A stretch of 43,525 nt of DNA. It comes from an uncultured Clostridia bacterium. Its GTDB lineage: Bacteria; Bacillota; Clostridia; Lachnospirales; Anaerotignaceae. The stretch covers positions 90,143-133,667 of the forward strand of contig CAJTZO010000001.1 of the NCBI GenBank assembly GCA_910583755.1, read 5' to 3'. The translations under genes were made by a program, and so were the position numbers. Within the stretch, counting starts at the first letter, position 1. Every line of letters begins with the position of its first letter. Of this stretch, positions 9,009 to 16,851 are shown piece by piece. The notes under the pieces were generated by a model. The model saw nothing but the letters and a program-made list of their open reading frames with translations, had not been told where the DNA came from and ran no database searches.

Positions 9009-9305
9009 GTGGAAACGGTTAAACTATATAATAAGTACAATAAAAGTATTAATCTGTTAATAAAATGGGGGTATGAAGTTTTTATCAGCAATATAAATGA
9101 AAAGGATGAAATCTATTCTAATAACTTTATGTGGTCAGCACAAAAAGATGGAAAAATATATATAGAAAAAAATCCCTTGAGATTATTAGGACTAATTACT
9201 CTTTTAAAGGAATATTCTCCAGAAGAAGCAACAGAAGATTTTACAGAAGAAGATTTTGACATACTTACAGAAAGCTATTTATTAAAATCATTTAAAGTAG
9301 AATAA
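9009..9305 (+). CDS. Small protein of unknown function, paralog 3 of 3
   Basis: The protein has 98 residues with GTG start 9009, 5 nt after the previous stop. AGGAG (8993-8997) is 11 nt upstream. It follows the same plan as paralog 2: IKWGYEVFIS, WSAQKDGKIYIEKNP, RLLGLITLLKEY, then an acidic tail (TEDFTEEDFD) and a final basic and aromatic segment. It is clearly closest to paralog 2. It ends the apparent kinase-regulator-triplet operon, and galM follows after 30 bp with its own strong ribosome site. Confidence 0.75.
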   Translation: METVKLYNKYNKSINLLIKWGYEVFISNINEKDEIYSNNFMWSAQKDGKIYIEKNPLRLLGLITLLKEYSPEEATEDFTEEDFDILTESYLLKSFKVE

Positions 9306-9335
9306 TTTTTTATACAAAATAAGGAGGTAATTTTT

Positions 9336-10370
9336 ATGATTTCAGAGCAAAGAATTTTTGGCACTACTTCAGCAGGCGAAACAGTCCACTGTTATAAACT
9401 TTATGGAAAAGAAAATGCTTATGTAGAGCTTTTGGACTATGGTGCAAGAATCCATTCTATTTGTGTTCCAGATAAAAATGGTGTATTACGAGATGTTTCT
9501 TTAGGATATGACAACGTAGAAGGTTACGAAACAAAAACTGCATATCTTGGTGCGACCATTGGACGTGTCTGTAATCGTATTGGAAATTCTGCTTTTACAC
9601 TCAATGGTAAAACTTATTCCCTTTATGCAAATGATGGTAAAAATCATTTACATGGTGGAAAAGTTGGTTTTGATAAAAAAGTTTGGGAAACAGAATTACA
9701 AGACAATTCTGTTACTTTTCGTTATATTAGTCCTGATGGAGAAGAAGGTTATCCGGGTACACTGACTGTTTCCGTTACATACACTTTTGAGAATAATAAA
9801 TTAACTATAGTTCATCAAGCAACCACTGACAAGGATACTGTTTGTGCACTTACCAATCATGCTTATTTTAATCTAGGTGGTTATGACAGTGGAAATATTC
9901 TTGACCATGTTCTAACACTCTATGCAGATGGTTTTACAAAAGCAGATGCAGAGTCTATTCCACACGGTGAAATTGTAGCAGTTGCTGGTACTCCTATGGA
10001 TTTTACAGTACCAACCTCTATTGGAAAAAATATTAATAGTGATTATGAAGCAATTCGTTTTGGGAAAGGTTATGACCATAATTGGGTTTTAAATAATTCT
10101 CCTCTTGCTGCTTCCGTTTATGTAGAATCTACAGGGATTCAAATGGATGTGACAACTACATTACCTGGTGTTCAATTTTATACTGCTAATTTTTTGGATA
10201 ATTCTGATGTAGGAAAAAATAATGTTGTTTTATCACATCGTTCTAGTTTTTGTTTGGAAACACAATATTTTCCAAATGCTATTAATGTAAAAGAATTTAA
10301 GCAACCAATTTTGAAGATTGGTGAAACTTATTTGCATAAAACAAGTTATCAGTTTTTAGTGAGAGGATAA
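9336..10370 (+). CDS. galM: Aldose 1-epimerase (mutarotase)
   Basis: The protein has 344 residues, the usual GalM length. It interconverts alpha and beta anomers of galactose and other aldoses before the Leloir pathway. Family signatures are visible: the LLDYGARIHSI N-terminal strand, the GATIGRVCNRI segment, NDGKNHLHGG, and the catalytic-His region LTNHAYFNLGG. Near the C-terminus are FLDNSD and FCLETQYFPNAIN, which carries the catalytic Glu. There is no signal peptide, so it is cytoplasmic. The start has a full AAGGAGG. No galK, galT or sugar transporter lies beside it, and a terminator follows directly. Confidence 0.95.
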   Translation: MISEQRIFGTTSAGETVHCYKLYGKENAYVELLDYGARIHSICVPDKNGVLRDVSLGYDNVEGYETKTAYLGATIGRVCNRIGNSAFTLNGKTYSLYANDGKNHLHGGKVGFDKKVWETELQDNSVTFRYISPDGEEGYPGTLTVSVTYTFENNKLTIVHQATTDKDTVCALTNHAYFNLGGYDSGNILDHVLTLYADGFTKADAESIPHGEIVAVAGTPMDFTVPTSIGKNINSDYEAIRFGKGYDHNWVLNNSPLAASVYVESTGIQMDVTTTLPGVQFYTANFLDNSDVGKNNVVLSHRSSFCLETQYFPNAINVKEFKQPILKIGETYLHKTSYQFLVRG

Positions 10371-10379
10371 AGTAATAGG

Positions 10380-10417
10380 AAAGTGCTTCTGTTTTAGATG
10401 AATGGAGCACTTTTTTT
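10380..10417 (+). terminator. Intrinsic terminator after galM
   Basis: AAAGTGCT (10380-10387) pairs with AGCACTTT (10406-10413) and a T-rich run follows. The loop is about 18 nt. Confidence 0.75.
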
Positions 10418-10498
10418 ATTTTTTGTGTTTGTTTTGTTGTTGGAAGTGAAAACTATTTTCTACAATTTATAAAAATGACATTTATTGTAATATTATTA

Positions 10499-10527
10499 TT
10501 GCTTATTTCCTTATATCATACTATAAT
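10499..10527 (+). promoter_or_regulatory. Promoter of the zinc-finger gene
   Basis: TTGCTT (10499-10504) and TATAAT (10522-10527) are 17 bp apart. The gene starts 29 bp downstream. Confidence 0.65.
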
Positions 10528-10555
10528 AACAAAAAAAGAAATGAGGTGAATGACT

Positions 10556-11356
10556 ATGTTAGTTTCTATTTATCAAAACAATCTTCAAATGCCTATTATC
10601 TCCTATCAAGAAAAAATTTTTTTACCACGTATTTACTCTACAAATCTAGGAGATACTATACTACATTTTGTAAATAAAAAAGAATTGCCCTTTACAAAAG
10701 AATTTTTTCAGACAACGGAAGAACAAATCCAACAGTTACATTTTTTATTATTTGAAACAGTTAAGGTACTCTCTCAAAATTTACATTTACAAAAAAATCC
10801 CCCTACTTCTTTCAGAGGACTACCTATTTTAAAAGAATTAAATCAAAAAAAGAAAAAACTATCCTTTCACATCCATTATGAATATGAGCCATCTGTGGGT
10901 TTTATACAAGTATATGACGTCTATACCTTACAAGAAGCACTTGTAGTAGAATTAATTGAATATCAAAAATTTGTAGAATGTTCTGTTTTACCACCTTTAA
11001 AAATATGTCCACAATGTCAAACCTGTTTTACTAGTAAAAGAATTGATGCCCTTTTCTGTTCTCAAAACTGTGTAGAAAAAAATTTTAAAAAGGAAAAAAA
11101 GAAAGATATTTATTATAAAAAATATAGAAGCTTGCAACAATATTATAATAAAAAAATGAATCAGTGGTGTCAAAAAAATCCTCCCTCTGCTGAAACTTAT
11201 AAAAAACAATATGCCCTTTGGCAGGCACTGGCAAAAAGAGAATATGAAAAATTACCAGATTTAGAAAAAGAAGATTTACCAGATATTAACGTTTTTGTAA
11301 AAAAACTAAAAGGATATTGGACTATTGCTACTGTAAAAACAAAACCGCCAAAATAA
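10556..11356 (+). CDS. Hypothetical protein with one CxxC...CxxxC zinc-finger motif
   Basis: The protein has about 266 residues. ATG 10556 is preferred because GAGGTG ends 7 nt before it. The in-frame ATG at 10550 is only 1 nt from that site. The N-terminal 140 residues match nothing I recognise. Near residue 150 there is a treble-clef-like zinc motif, CPQCQTCF then ALFCSQNC, resembling the CGNR-type fingers at the C-termini of some DNA-linked proteins. A very basic, Lys- and Tyr-rich tail follows (KKEKKKDIYYKKYR), which would suit nucleic-acid binding. It is transcribed alone, between its own promoter and a shared terminator. Function unknown. Confidence 0.8.
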   Translation: MLVSIYQNNLQMPIISYQEKIFLPRIYSTNLGDTILHFVNKKELPFTKEFFQTTEEQIQQLHFLLFETVKVLSQNLHLQKNPPTSFRGLPILKELNQKKKKLSFHIHYEYEPSVGFIQVYDVYTLQEALVVELIEYQKFVECSVLPPLKICPQCQTCFTSKRIDALFCSQNCVEKNFKKEKKKDIYYKKYRSLQQYYNKKMNQWCQKNPPSAETYKKQYALWQALAKREYEKLPDLEKEDLPDINVFVKKLKGYWTIATVKTKPPK

Positions 11357-11396
11357 AAAGAGCTTAGAAATGTGATAAGTTTATATTCAGATATAA

Positions 11397-11434
11397 AAAA
11401 AGAACCATATCTTAAAAAGATAAGGTTCTTTTTA
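11397..11434. terminator. Bidirectional terminator between zinc-finger gene and gap
   Basis: Arms 11397-11406 and 11424-11433 (AAAAAGAACC with GGTTCTTTTT) continue into a 6-bp inner stem (11408-11413 with 11417-11422). The A-run on one side and T-run on the other make it usable from both strands. Confidence 0.85.
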
Positions 11435-11443
11435 TTATTTTAA

Positions 11444-12451
11444 TTATTGAGCATCTACTTTAGCCATATGTTGAATTAAATCAACAACTTTGTTGCTATA
11501 GCCCCATTCATTGTCATACCAGGAAACTAATTTTACAAAATTGTCATTTAATGCAATACCAGCTTTTGCATCAAAGATAGATGTATGAGGGTCGCCCAAG
11601 AAATCGCTAGACACTACATCATCTTCTGTGTAATCCAAAATACCTTTCATTGGACCATTTGCAGCTTCTTTAATTGCAGCTTTGATTTCTTCATAAGTTG
11701 CTGGTTTTTCTAAACGGCATGTCAAGTCAACAACAGAAACGTCGATGGTAGGAACACGGAAAGACATACCTGTCAATTTACCATTTAATTCAGGGATAAC
11801 TTTACCAACTGCTTTTGCAGCACCTGTAGAAGATGGAATAATGTTTGCAGAAGCAGCACGTCCACCTCTCCAGTCTTTTTTAGATGGACCATCAACTGTT
11901 TTTTGAGTTGCTGTTGTAGAGTGAACCGTTGTCATAAGACCTTCTACTACACCAAATTTGTCATTAATAACTTTGGTTAAAGGAGCAAGGCAGTTTGTTG
12001 TACAGGAAGCATTGGAAACAACTTTCATATCTTTTGTATATTTATCGTTGTTTACACCCATTACAAACATAGGAGCATCAGCAGAAGGAGCGGAAATAAC
12101 AACTTTTTTAGCACCACCTGCAAAGTGAGCGGAAGCTTTATCTGTTGTTGTGAATACGCCAGTAGATTCTACAACATATTCAGCACCAGCTGTTGACCAA
12201 GGAATTTCTTTAGGGTCCATGCAGTTGAATACAGTTACTTCTTTGCCATTTACAACCAATTTGTCGCCTTTGATTTCTACTTGACCTGTAAAACGACCAT
12301 GAGCAGAATCATATTTCAGCATGTACACCATATAATCTAAATCAATAAATGGGTCATTTACTGCAACAACTTGTAAATCTGTTCTGTCCAAAGAAGCACG
12401 GAACACAAGTCTACCAATACGTCCAAAACCATTAATACCTACTTTTACCAT
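11444..12451 (-). CDS. gap: Glyceraldehyde-3-phosphate dehydrogenase
   Basis: The protein has 335 residues. The start is ATG 12451 (MVKVGINGFGRIGR), which has GAGGAGG 9 nt upstream. A longer in-frame ORF to 12535 is only leader. The Rossmann fingerprint is at 5-11 and catalytic Cys is in SNASCTTNCLAP. The DPF segment after the second beta strand and WYDNEWGYSNKVVDL at the C-terminus are typical of NAD-dependent glycolytic GapA. It makes 1,3-bisphosphoglycerate in glycolysis. It is monocistronic here, with no cggR, pgk or tpi beside it, and ends at a bidirectional terminator. Its leader holds a small hairpin (GGCATA/TATGCC near 12486-12503). Confidence 0.98.
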   Translation of the reverse strand: MVKVGINGFGRIGRLVFRASLDRTDLQVVAVNDPFIDLDYMVYMLKYDSAHGRFTGQVEIKGDKLVVNGKEVTVFNCMDPKEIPWSTAGAEYVVESTGVFTTTDKASAHFAGGAKKVVISAPSADAPMFVMGVNNDKYTKDMKVVSNASCTTNCLAPLTKVINDKFGVVEGLMTTVHSTTATQKTVDGPSKKDWRGGRAASANIIPSSTGAAKAVGKVIPELNGKLTGMSFRVPTIDVSVVDLTCRLEKPATYEEIKAAIKEAANGPMKGILDYTEDDVVSSDFLGDPHTSIFDAKAGIALNDNFVKLVSWYDNEWGYSNKVVDLIQHMAKVDAQ

Positions 12452-12514
12452 TTTTAAATTCCTCCTCTTTAAAAAAACTGTACTGGCATATTTTGCTATG
12501 CCTTTTGCTTTTTT

Positions 12515-12520
12515 AGTATA
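12515..12520 (-). promoter_or_regulatory. Possible second gap promoter (extended -10)
   Basis: Minus-strand TATACT preceded by TGG forms an extended -10 about 64 bp from the gap start. No good -35 is present. Confidence 0.4.
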
Positions 12521-12615
12521 CCACAAATTATTCATTTAATAAACTAGATTTCTTGTTTTTTTGCAGCATAAAAACTGTACTATATTTATTCCTTTTTTAT
12601 TTTTTTGTCAAAATG

Positions 12616-12663
12616 CTAATAAAAACCAAGGATTTCATTGTCAATTCTGTTATAATATAACAG
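12616..12663 (-). promoter_or_regulatory. gap promoter with upstream dyad operator candidate
   Basis: Minus-strand TTGACA (12639-12644) and TATTAG (12616-12621) are 17 bp apart and drive gap. A perfect dyad with 8-bp arms around one base, CTGTTATA-A-TATAACAG (12647-12663), ends 2 bp from the -35. It resembles the TTGTTA-N6-TAACAA sites of the redox repressor Rex but is one base shorter. The rest of the 12452-12770 spacer holds only this, the leader and a terminator. Confidence 0.55.
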
Positions 12664-12713
12664 TGCATATGTTCTATTTCTTATTTTTTCTTTTTTATTT
12701 CATACAAATTGAT

Positions 12714-12752
12714 AAAAAAACGGATAGCTTTTTCTACTAATCCGTTTTTTTA
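12714..12752 (-). terminator. Terminator of the spoIIIA operon
   Basis: AAAAAACGGAT and ATCCGTTTTTT arms surround a short AG/CT stem and T-rich loop. The hairpin lies just after the spoIIIAH stop and has a T-run on the minus strand. Confidence 0.8.
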
Positions 12753-12770
12753 AAATCTCTTAATTATGTA

Positions 12771-13451
12771 TTATTTTGTTTTTTTCAATGGACTGATTCT
12801 AATTTTATCTGTATCAAAACCAGTTTTTCTTTTCACAATATCCTCAATTTGTGCCACTTCTGCTTCTGTCAATTCTTCTTTATCTACTACAACATCTACT
12901 GTTTCATCATCAATACGCACATAAGCCTCTTTAAACCCTTTGGATTCAATCATAGCTTCTGCAGCAGTTTCCTTTTCAATTCTCTGCTGTAATTCTAACA
13001 TATTATCTGCACAAGCAGCTTTCTGTTCTCCATCTACACTTTCATTATTCATCATCTCTGTTAACATATCTTTTTGCTTTGCTCTTGCTTGTTCCCTATC
13101 CAATTTTGCTTCTGCAAAAAAAGTTGATGTTCCTACATTTTCATCTGCATTTACAAAAACTGCTGCTCCGTCTCCCGTCGTTGTGGAAGCTTCTGCTATA
13201 TTAACCTCTGCCGTAATTGGGTCTAAATCTTCCATACTTGCTTCCTTTCCCTCTGCCATTTCAGAAGGGTCAGTATCTGGTAGCACAGCAAAATCGTCTA
13301 ACAATGCCATTGCATCCCCTTCTTCATTTAATGACATTGCTGTTTTCGTTCCTTCACTTGCTCTACTCTCTGTAAAATTCAAATACCCAGCTACTGCTAC
13401 CATAACCGCTAACGCTGTTACAATTACTTGATTTCTTTTTACTACAAACAT
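12771..13451 (-). CDS. spoIIIAH: Stage III sporulation protein AH
   Basis: The protein has 226 residues. ATG 13451 is chosen because AGGAGG lies 9 nt upstream. The in-frame ATG at 13469 overlaps that site. It begins MFVVKRNQ, followed by one membrane helix (about 8-25), a long acidic variable region, then the conserved C-terminal domain (KGFKEAYVRIDDETVDVVV...KRKTGFDTDKIRISP). This domain is related to YscJ/FliF ring proteins and binds forespore SpoIIQ in the intermembrane space (family knowledge). It is the last gene of spoIIIA, and its ribosome site overlaps the spoIIIAG stop. Confidence 0.93.
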   Translation of the reverse strand: MFVVKRNQVIVTALAVMVAVAGYLNFTESRASEGTKTAMSLNEEGDAMALLDDFAVLPDTDPSEMAEGKEASMEDLDPITAEVNIAEASTTTGDGAAVFVNADENVGTSTFFAEAKLDREQARAKQKDMLTEMMNNESVDGEQKAACADNMLELQQRIEKETAAEAMIESKGFKEAYVRIDDETVDVVVDKEELTEAEVAQIEDIVKRKTGFDTDKIRISPLKKTK

Positions 13452-13465
13452 CTTTTTATTCCTCC

Positions 13466-14032
13466 TCATTTCATTTTTAATACTGCCACTTTATGGGCAG
13501 GTACATTAAAAAGGGCTTGGGATGCCTCTGACAACATTTGTGCAATTCGTGCATCGTCTCCCCCTTGTGCAACAATCACAATTCCTTCTATCTCTGGCAT
13601 TGTTTCCTGTACAATATATGGTGTTCTAACTCCTCTATTATCTTCAGACATTACAACTGTATGTTCCTCTTTTTGTGCTTGTGTTTTTTTTTCGCCTTCT
13701 TCAGAAAGAGAATATTCTTTTCTTTCCTCTTTTGCCAAGACAGATGCTTTTGTATTTTTTACTGTTACCATAACTTTTACTTGTCCTACCCCTTCCATAT
13801 TAGAAAAAACAGATTCTAACCTTTTTTCTAATTCTCTCTCTATACTACTTTCTTCTATATTATTATTCCTTTGTTCTATCTGTTTTTCTGGCTGTTGCTG
13901 TTGTGTAGGCTCTATAAAAATATGGCTCATCAAAAGAAGTAAAACGCCCACTAAAAATGCAGTAAACAAGTTGATACGTGCCTTTTTATTTTCTGGACGG
14001 AATAACTCTTTTGCCCAATTTTTTTTATCCAA
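13466..14032 (-). CDS. spoIIIAG: Stage III sporulation protein AG
   Basis: The protein has 188 residues from TTG 14032, with GAGGTGA 8 nt upstream and no better ATG. A basic start is followed by one membrane helix (about 21-42), a Gln-rich and coiled-coil-like stretch (45-75), then the ring-building domain: LEKRLESVFSNMEGVGQVKVMVTV, later IEGIVIVAQGGDDARI and LFNVPAHKVAVLKMK. SpoIIIAG forms the large ring of the mother-cell to forespore channel. Gene order AF-AG-AH is standard. Confidence 0.95.
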   Translation of the reverse strand: MDKKNWAKELFRPENKKARINLFTAFLVGVLLLLMSHIFIEPTQQQQPEKQIEQRNNNIEESSIERELEKRLESVFSNMEGVGQVKVMVTVKNTKASVLAKEERKEYSLSEEGEKKTQAQKEEHTVVMSEDNRGVRTPYIVQETMPEIEGIVIVAQGGDDARIAQMLSEASQALFNVPAHKVAVLKMK

Positions 14033-14046
14033 AGTATCTTCACCTC

Positions 14047-14505
14047 TTAACTGCTTTCCACCAAAATCTCCCCAATATCATAATTTTTTTTCATGTATTG
14101 TTTCATCTCCTCCCCTTTTTCACAGACATCTGTAATGGTAATCAAAAATTTTCCTTTTTCTATCTCCACCCTTACCACAGCATCTGTATAAAATTTATCC
14201 TGCAATTCCTTTGTCCATTTCTGTTCTAACTCTTTTTTATAAATATCCAGTATCATTTCTTCTCCCCACTGCTTTTGTACATCTTCTTCTGCCCAAACAG
14301 ATAAGGTTTTTTGTATCATTTTCTGCTCTAAATCTGTTCCCAGCAAAGAAAACATTGGTTCTAAAATAGCTGTTAACAAAAGCAATCCAAGTACAAAATG
14401 TAGATACTTTTTAAAATTATTTTCTGGCATAATCAATTCTGCAAATGCCGCAAATAATGTAAATACTGCTATGTTTTTTATATATGCGGAAAAAGCTTCT
14501 AACAT
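14047..14505 (-). CDS. spoIIIAF: Stage III sporulation protein AF
   Basis: The protein has about 152 residues. I chose ATG 14505 (MLEAFSAYIKNIAVFTLFAAF), the usual family start. The longer frame to 14571 would overlap spoIIIAE and gives a non-family N-terminus. AGAGGGG lies about 11 nt upstream. Two N-terminal membrane helices (about 8-27 and 35-52) precede a soluble C-terminal domain ending KNYDIGEILVE. It is part of the spoIIIA membrane complex, and its precise role is not known to me. Confidence 0.9.
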   Translation of the reverse strand: MLEAFSAYIKNIAVFTLFAAFAELIMPENNFKKYLHFVLGLLLLTAILEPMFSLLGTDLEQKMIQKTLSVWAEEDVQKQWGEEMILDIYKKELEQKWTKELQDKFYTDAVVRVEIEKGKFLITITDVCEKGEEMKQYMKKNYDIGEILVESS

Positions 14506-14525
14506 TCCTATTGAGCCCCTCTTTC

Positions 14526-15644
14526 TTAAAAAAATGTTAACAGCAATATACTGGAAAATAAAAACATACATTCTGCCAAAAATAATGCTCCAAGTAATAA
14601 TGCTGAAAAATCCCCTGCACTACTGATGCATTTTACAAGTCGGGTTTCACAAATCGGTTCTGCTAATGCTGCTGTCACCTTATATAGTAATATCATAATT
14701 GCCAAGCGGATAAATGGTACTGCACATAGTAAGACTAAAAAAATAACGGTTGTTAATAATGTTCCCCCTCTTATCATTCCTGTCAATGCTGCTGCGGTAT
14801 CTACTGCTCCCCCCATGACATCCCCCACAACTGGAACAGCTGTTACAACTGCTTTTGCTGTCTTTCCTAACCCTTGATTTACTATATTTCCACCTAATTT
14901 TTGTATGGAAAGTAATGCCATAAACAAAAAAGCAATTCCCTTCATTCCCCAAGCAATACCTTCTTGAAATAGTTTTGTAAAATGGCTTAACATTGGCTTT
15001 TCTGATATATTGTTAATCATTTCAAGCGAAACCATCATAATAATTGCTGGTAAAACAATGTTACAAACAATATTTGTTAATATTCCTGCCCCTGTCATGG
15101 TTACGGATGCTGTTACGGTTTCATAACTTCCGGAGGCAATAGATAGTGTCATAAAAACAGGCATCATTGCCTTAAAAAATGTTTCAACATCTTTTATTGT
15201 TTTGCCAACCATATCTGCTTGTCTATAAAAAGTTGCTGTCATCACGACAACTAACACCATATAACAAACATAAAAACCCAACTCTCCTACTGATTTTCCT
15301 TGAAAAGAAGAATTGATATTTTTTAATATTGCACTTAGCAATACCACAAAAAATATTTTTTTTATCATAGAAATTTGTGTTGTCATTTCTCCTGCCATTT
15401 TTTTTAGTATCCAAGAAAATAACGCTTTAATATCAATAAAATTCCCTTTCTCTATGGACTGTTGTATACACTCCCGAAAAGAAGGCAAGTCCCCTTTTTT
15501 CCAAATTTCTTTTATCTGTCTATCTACATCATACAAAGGTAATTTTTCAATTTGTTCCGTTATCATTTCTTGTTGCTCCTCTGCTTTTACCACAACTGAA
15601 AAAAAACATAAAAAGAGAAAACATAATACTATTACTTTTTTCAT
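14526..15644 (-). CDS. spoIIIAE: Stage III sporulation protein AE
   Basis: The protein has 372 residues and is a polytopic membrane protein with a signal peptide (MKKVIVLCFLFLCFFSVVVKA). A soluble stretch to about residue 80 precedes seven or more helices. Conserved family pieces include LPAIIMMVSLEMINNISEKP, KGIAFLFMALLSIQKLGG and AVPVVGDVMGGAVDTAAAL. It is the largest integral membrane part of the SpoIIIA channel. GGAGGA precedes the start, and spoIIIAD ends 12 bp upstream. Confidence 0.95.
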   Translation of the reverse strand: MKKVIVLCFLFLCFFSVVVKAEEQQEMITEQIEKLPLYDVDRQIKEIWKKGDLPSFRECIQQSIEKGNFIDIKALFSWILKKMAGEMTTQISMIKKIFFVVLLSAILKNINSSFQGKSVGELGFYVCYMVLVVVMTATFYRQADMVGKTIKDVETFFKAMMPVFMTLSIASGSYETVTASVTMTGAGILTNIVCNIVLPAIIMMVSLEMINNISEKPMLSHFTKLFQEGIAWGMKGIAFLFMALLSIQKLGGNIVNQGLGKTAKAVVTAVPVVGDVMGGAVDTAAALTGMIRGGTLLTTVIFLVLLCAVPFIRLAIMILLYKVTAALAEPICETRLVKCISSAGDFSALLLGALFLAECMFLFSSILLLTFF

Positions 15645-15656
15645 TTGTTTTCCTCC

Positions 15657-16040
15657 TTACATCAAACCCATAACCACATCCAGCAAAGATAGTAGTACAG
15701 GAGCAGAAACAACCATCATCATAACTTTTCCAGCAAGTTCAATTTTTCCAGCAATACTTGTTTGCCCTGCATCATTGCATAACTGCATACCGAACTGTGC
15801 TAAATAAGCAATTCCTGTTACCTTCAATACAATTACAAAATAACCTTGACTGACTCCTGCTTTTTCTGCTGTTTCTTCTAATAAAGAAAGCAATATTCCC
15901 AACCTACTACAAAGGGATACAAAAATTAAAACGCCTGTTGTCACTGCTATCAAAAGACTTATTTCTGGTCTTTGTTCTTTTATCATTAGGCATAAAATTG
16001 TTCCCACCAACCCTACTGCTACAATTTGTGCCATATTCAT
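15657..16040 (-). CDS. spoIIIAD: Stage III sporulation protein AD
   Basis: The protein has about 127 residues. ATG 16040 is preferred because GAGGTG ends about 6 nt upstream. A GTG at 16049 is in frame but abuts that site. It has three or four membrane helices, with AQIVAVGLVGTILCLMIKEQRPE at the start and KVTGIAYLAQFGMQLCNDAGQTSIAGKIE in the centre, both typical of SpoIIIAD. It follows spoIIIAC closely. Confidence 0.94.
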   Translation of the reverse strand: MNMAQIVAVGLVGTILCLMIKEQRPEISLLIAVTTGVLIFVSLCSRLGILLSLLEETAEKAGVSQGYFVIVLKVTGIAYLAQFGMQLCNDAGQTSIAGKIELAGKVMMMVVSAPVLLSLLDVVMGLM

Positions 16041-16054
16041 CACTATCACCTCTT

Positions 16055-16249
16055 TTAAATTTGAAACAAGGTTTGTACTGTTTCAAACAATGTGCTGATA
16101 TATTGTATGACCCAAAATAATACTACAACTAGCCCTGCTAATGTTGTCATCATAGCTTGTTCCTCTCTGCCTGCTCTTACAAGCACCTGATTTAACACAG
16201 CTACTAAAATGCCAACTGCTGCAATCTGAAACACAATATGAATATCCAT
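16055..16249 (-). CDS. spoIIIAC: Stage III sporulation protein AC
   Basis: The protein has 64 residues from ATG 16249 with GGAGGG 5 nt upstream. A longer frame to 16297 adds an unlikely charged N-terminus. Two membrane helices (about 3-22 and 33-52) flank the short cytoplasmic loop LVRAGREEQA. Size and sequence match the very small SpoIIIAC family. It belongs to the spoIIIA operon. Confidence 0.94.
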   Translation of the reverse strand: MDIHIVFQIAAVGILVAVLNQVLVRAGREEQAMMTTLAGLVVVLFWVIQYISTLFETVQTLFQI

Positions 16250-16330
16250 GCAATCCCTCCTTTTTTGCTGAACATTCACTGAATGTTCGTCTAGCAACTG
16301 AAGTATACAAAGTTTTTTGAAAAATGGAAG

Positions 16331-16846
16331 TTACAATAGCATTACTACAATCAACATTCCGCCCAAAATTCCCATACTAGGATATAATTTCTGCTGCTGT
16401 TTTTTCTTTTGCTGTAGTTCCGACAAAGTAGTTTCTATGTACTGTAAAAGTAATTCTATACTTGCCTTTTGCTGTGCTCTATCCAAATATCCTATAGAGG
16501 TTCCAAAACTAAGGAGAGCATCAATATCTTGTCTTTCTAAATATGTCTTTTGCTCCCATGTCAAAACAGATTTTCTCCATATTTCTTCTCCCTTTTCCCC
16601 TTCTCTTTTTTCCATTTCTTGTGCTGTTTCCAAAAACAAACTACTTAGAATATTCTTTTGCTTTGAGCCAATTTTTTGTAATGCTTCTGGTAAGGGTGTT
16701 GCCAAAAAATCAATTTGATTTTTTAATGTTGTCATTGCCCTTTGTATTTGCTCTAATTCTTCTATCCGATAAACAATTTTTTTTCCAAAACAAATTCCTG
16801 TAATGCTACAACTCAACATCACGATAAAAGCACCTAACATTTTCAA
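16331..16846 (-). CDS. spoIIIAB: Stage III sporulation protein AB
   Basis: The protein has about 171 residues. TTG 16846 (MKMLGAFIVML) has GGGGGTG 6 nt upstream and gives the family N-terminus. GTG 16855 and ATG 16840 are alternatives. An N-terminal helix, a cytoplasmic coiled-coil-like middle (RIEELEQIQRAMTTLKNQIDFLATPLPEAL) and a C-terminal helix (LYPSMGILGGMLIVVMLL) match SpoIIIAB, which resembles GspF. It overlaps or abuts the spoIIIAA stop, so translation is probably coupled. Confidence 0.92.
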   Translation of the reverse strand: MKMLGAFIVMLSCSITGICFGKKIVYRIEELEQIQRAMTTLKNQIDFLATPLPEALQKIGSKQKNILSSLFLETAQEMEKREGEKGEEIWRKSVLTWEQKTYLERQDIDALLSFGTSIGYLDRAQQKASIELLLQYIETTLSELQQKKKQQQKLYPSMGILGGMLIVVMLL

Positions 16847-16851
16847 AACTA

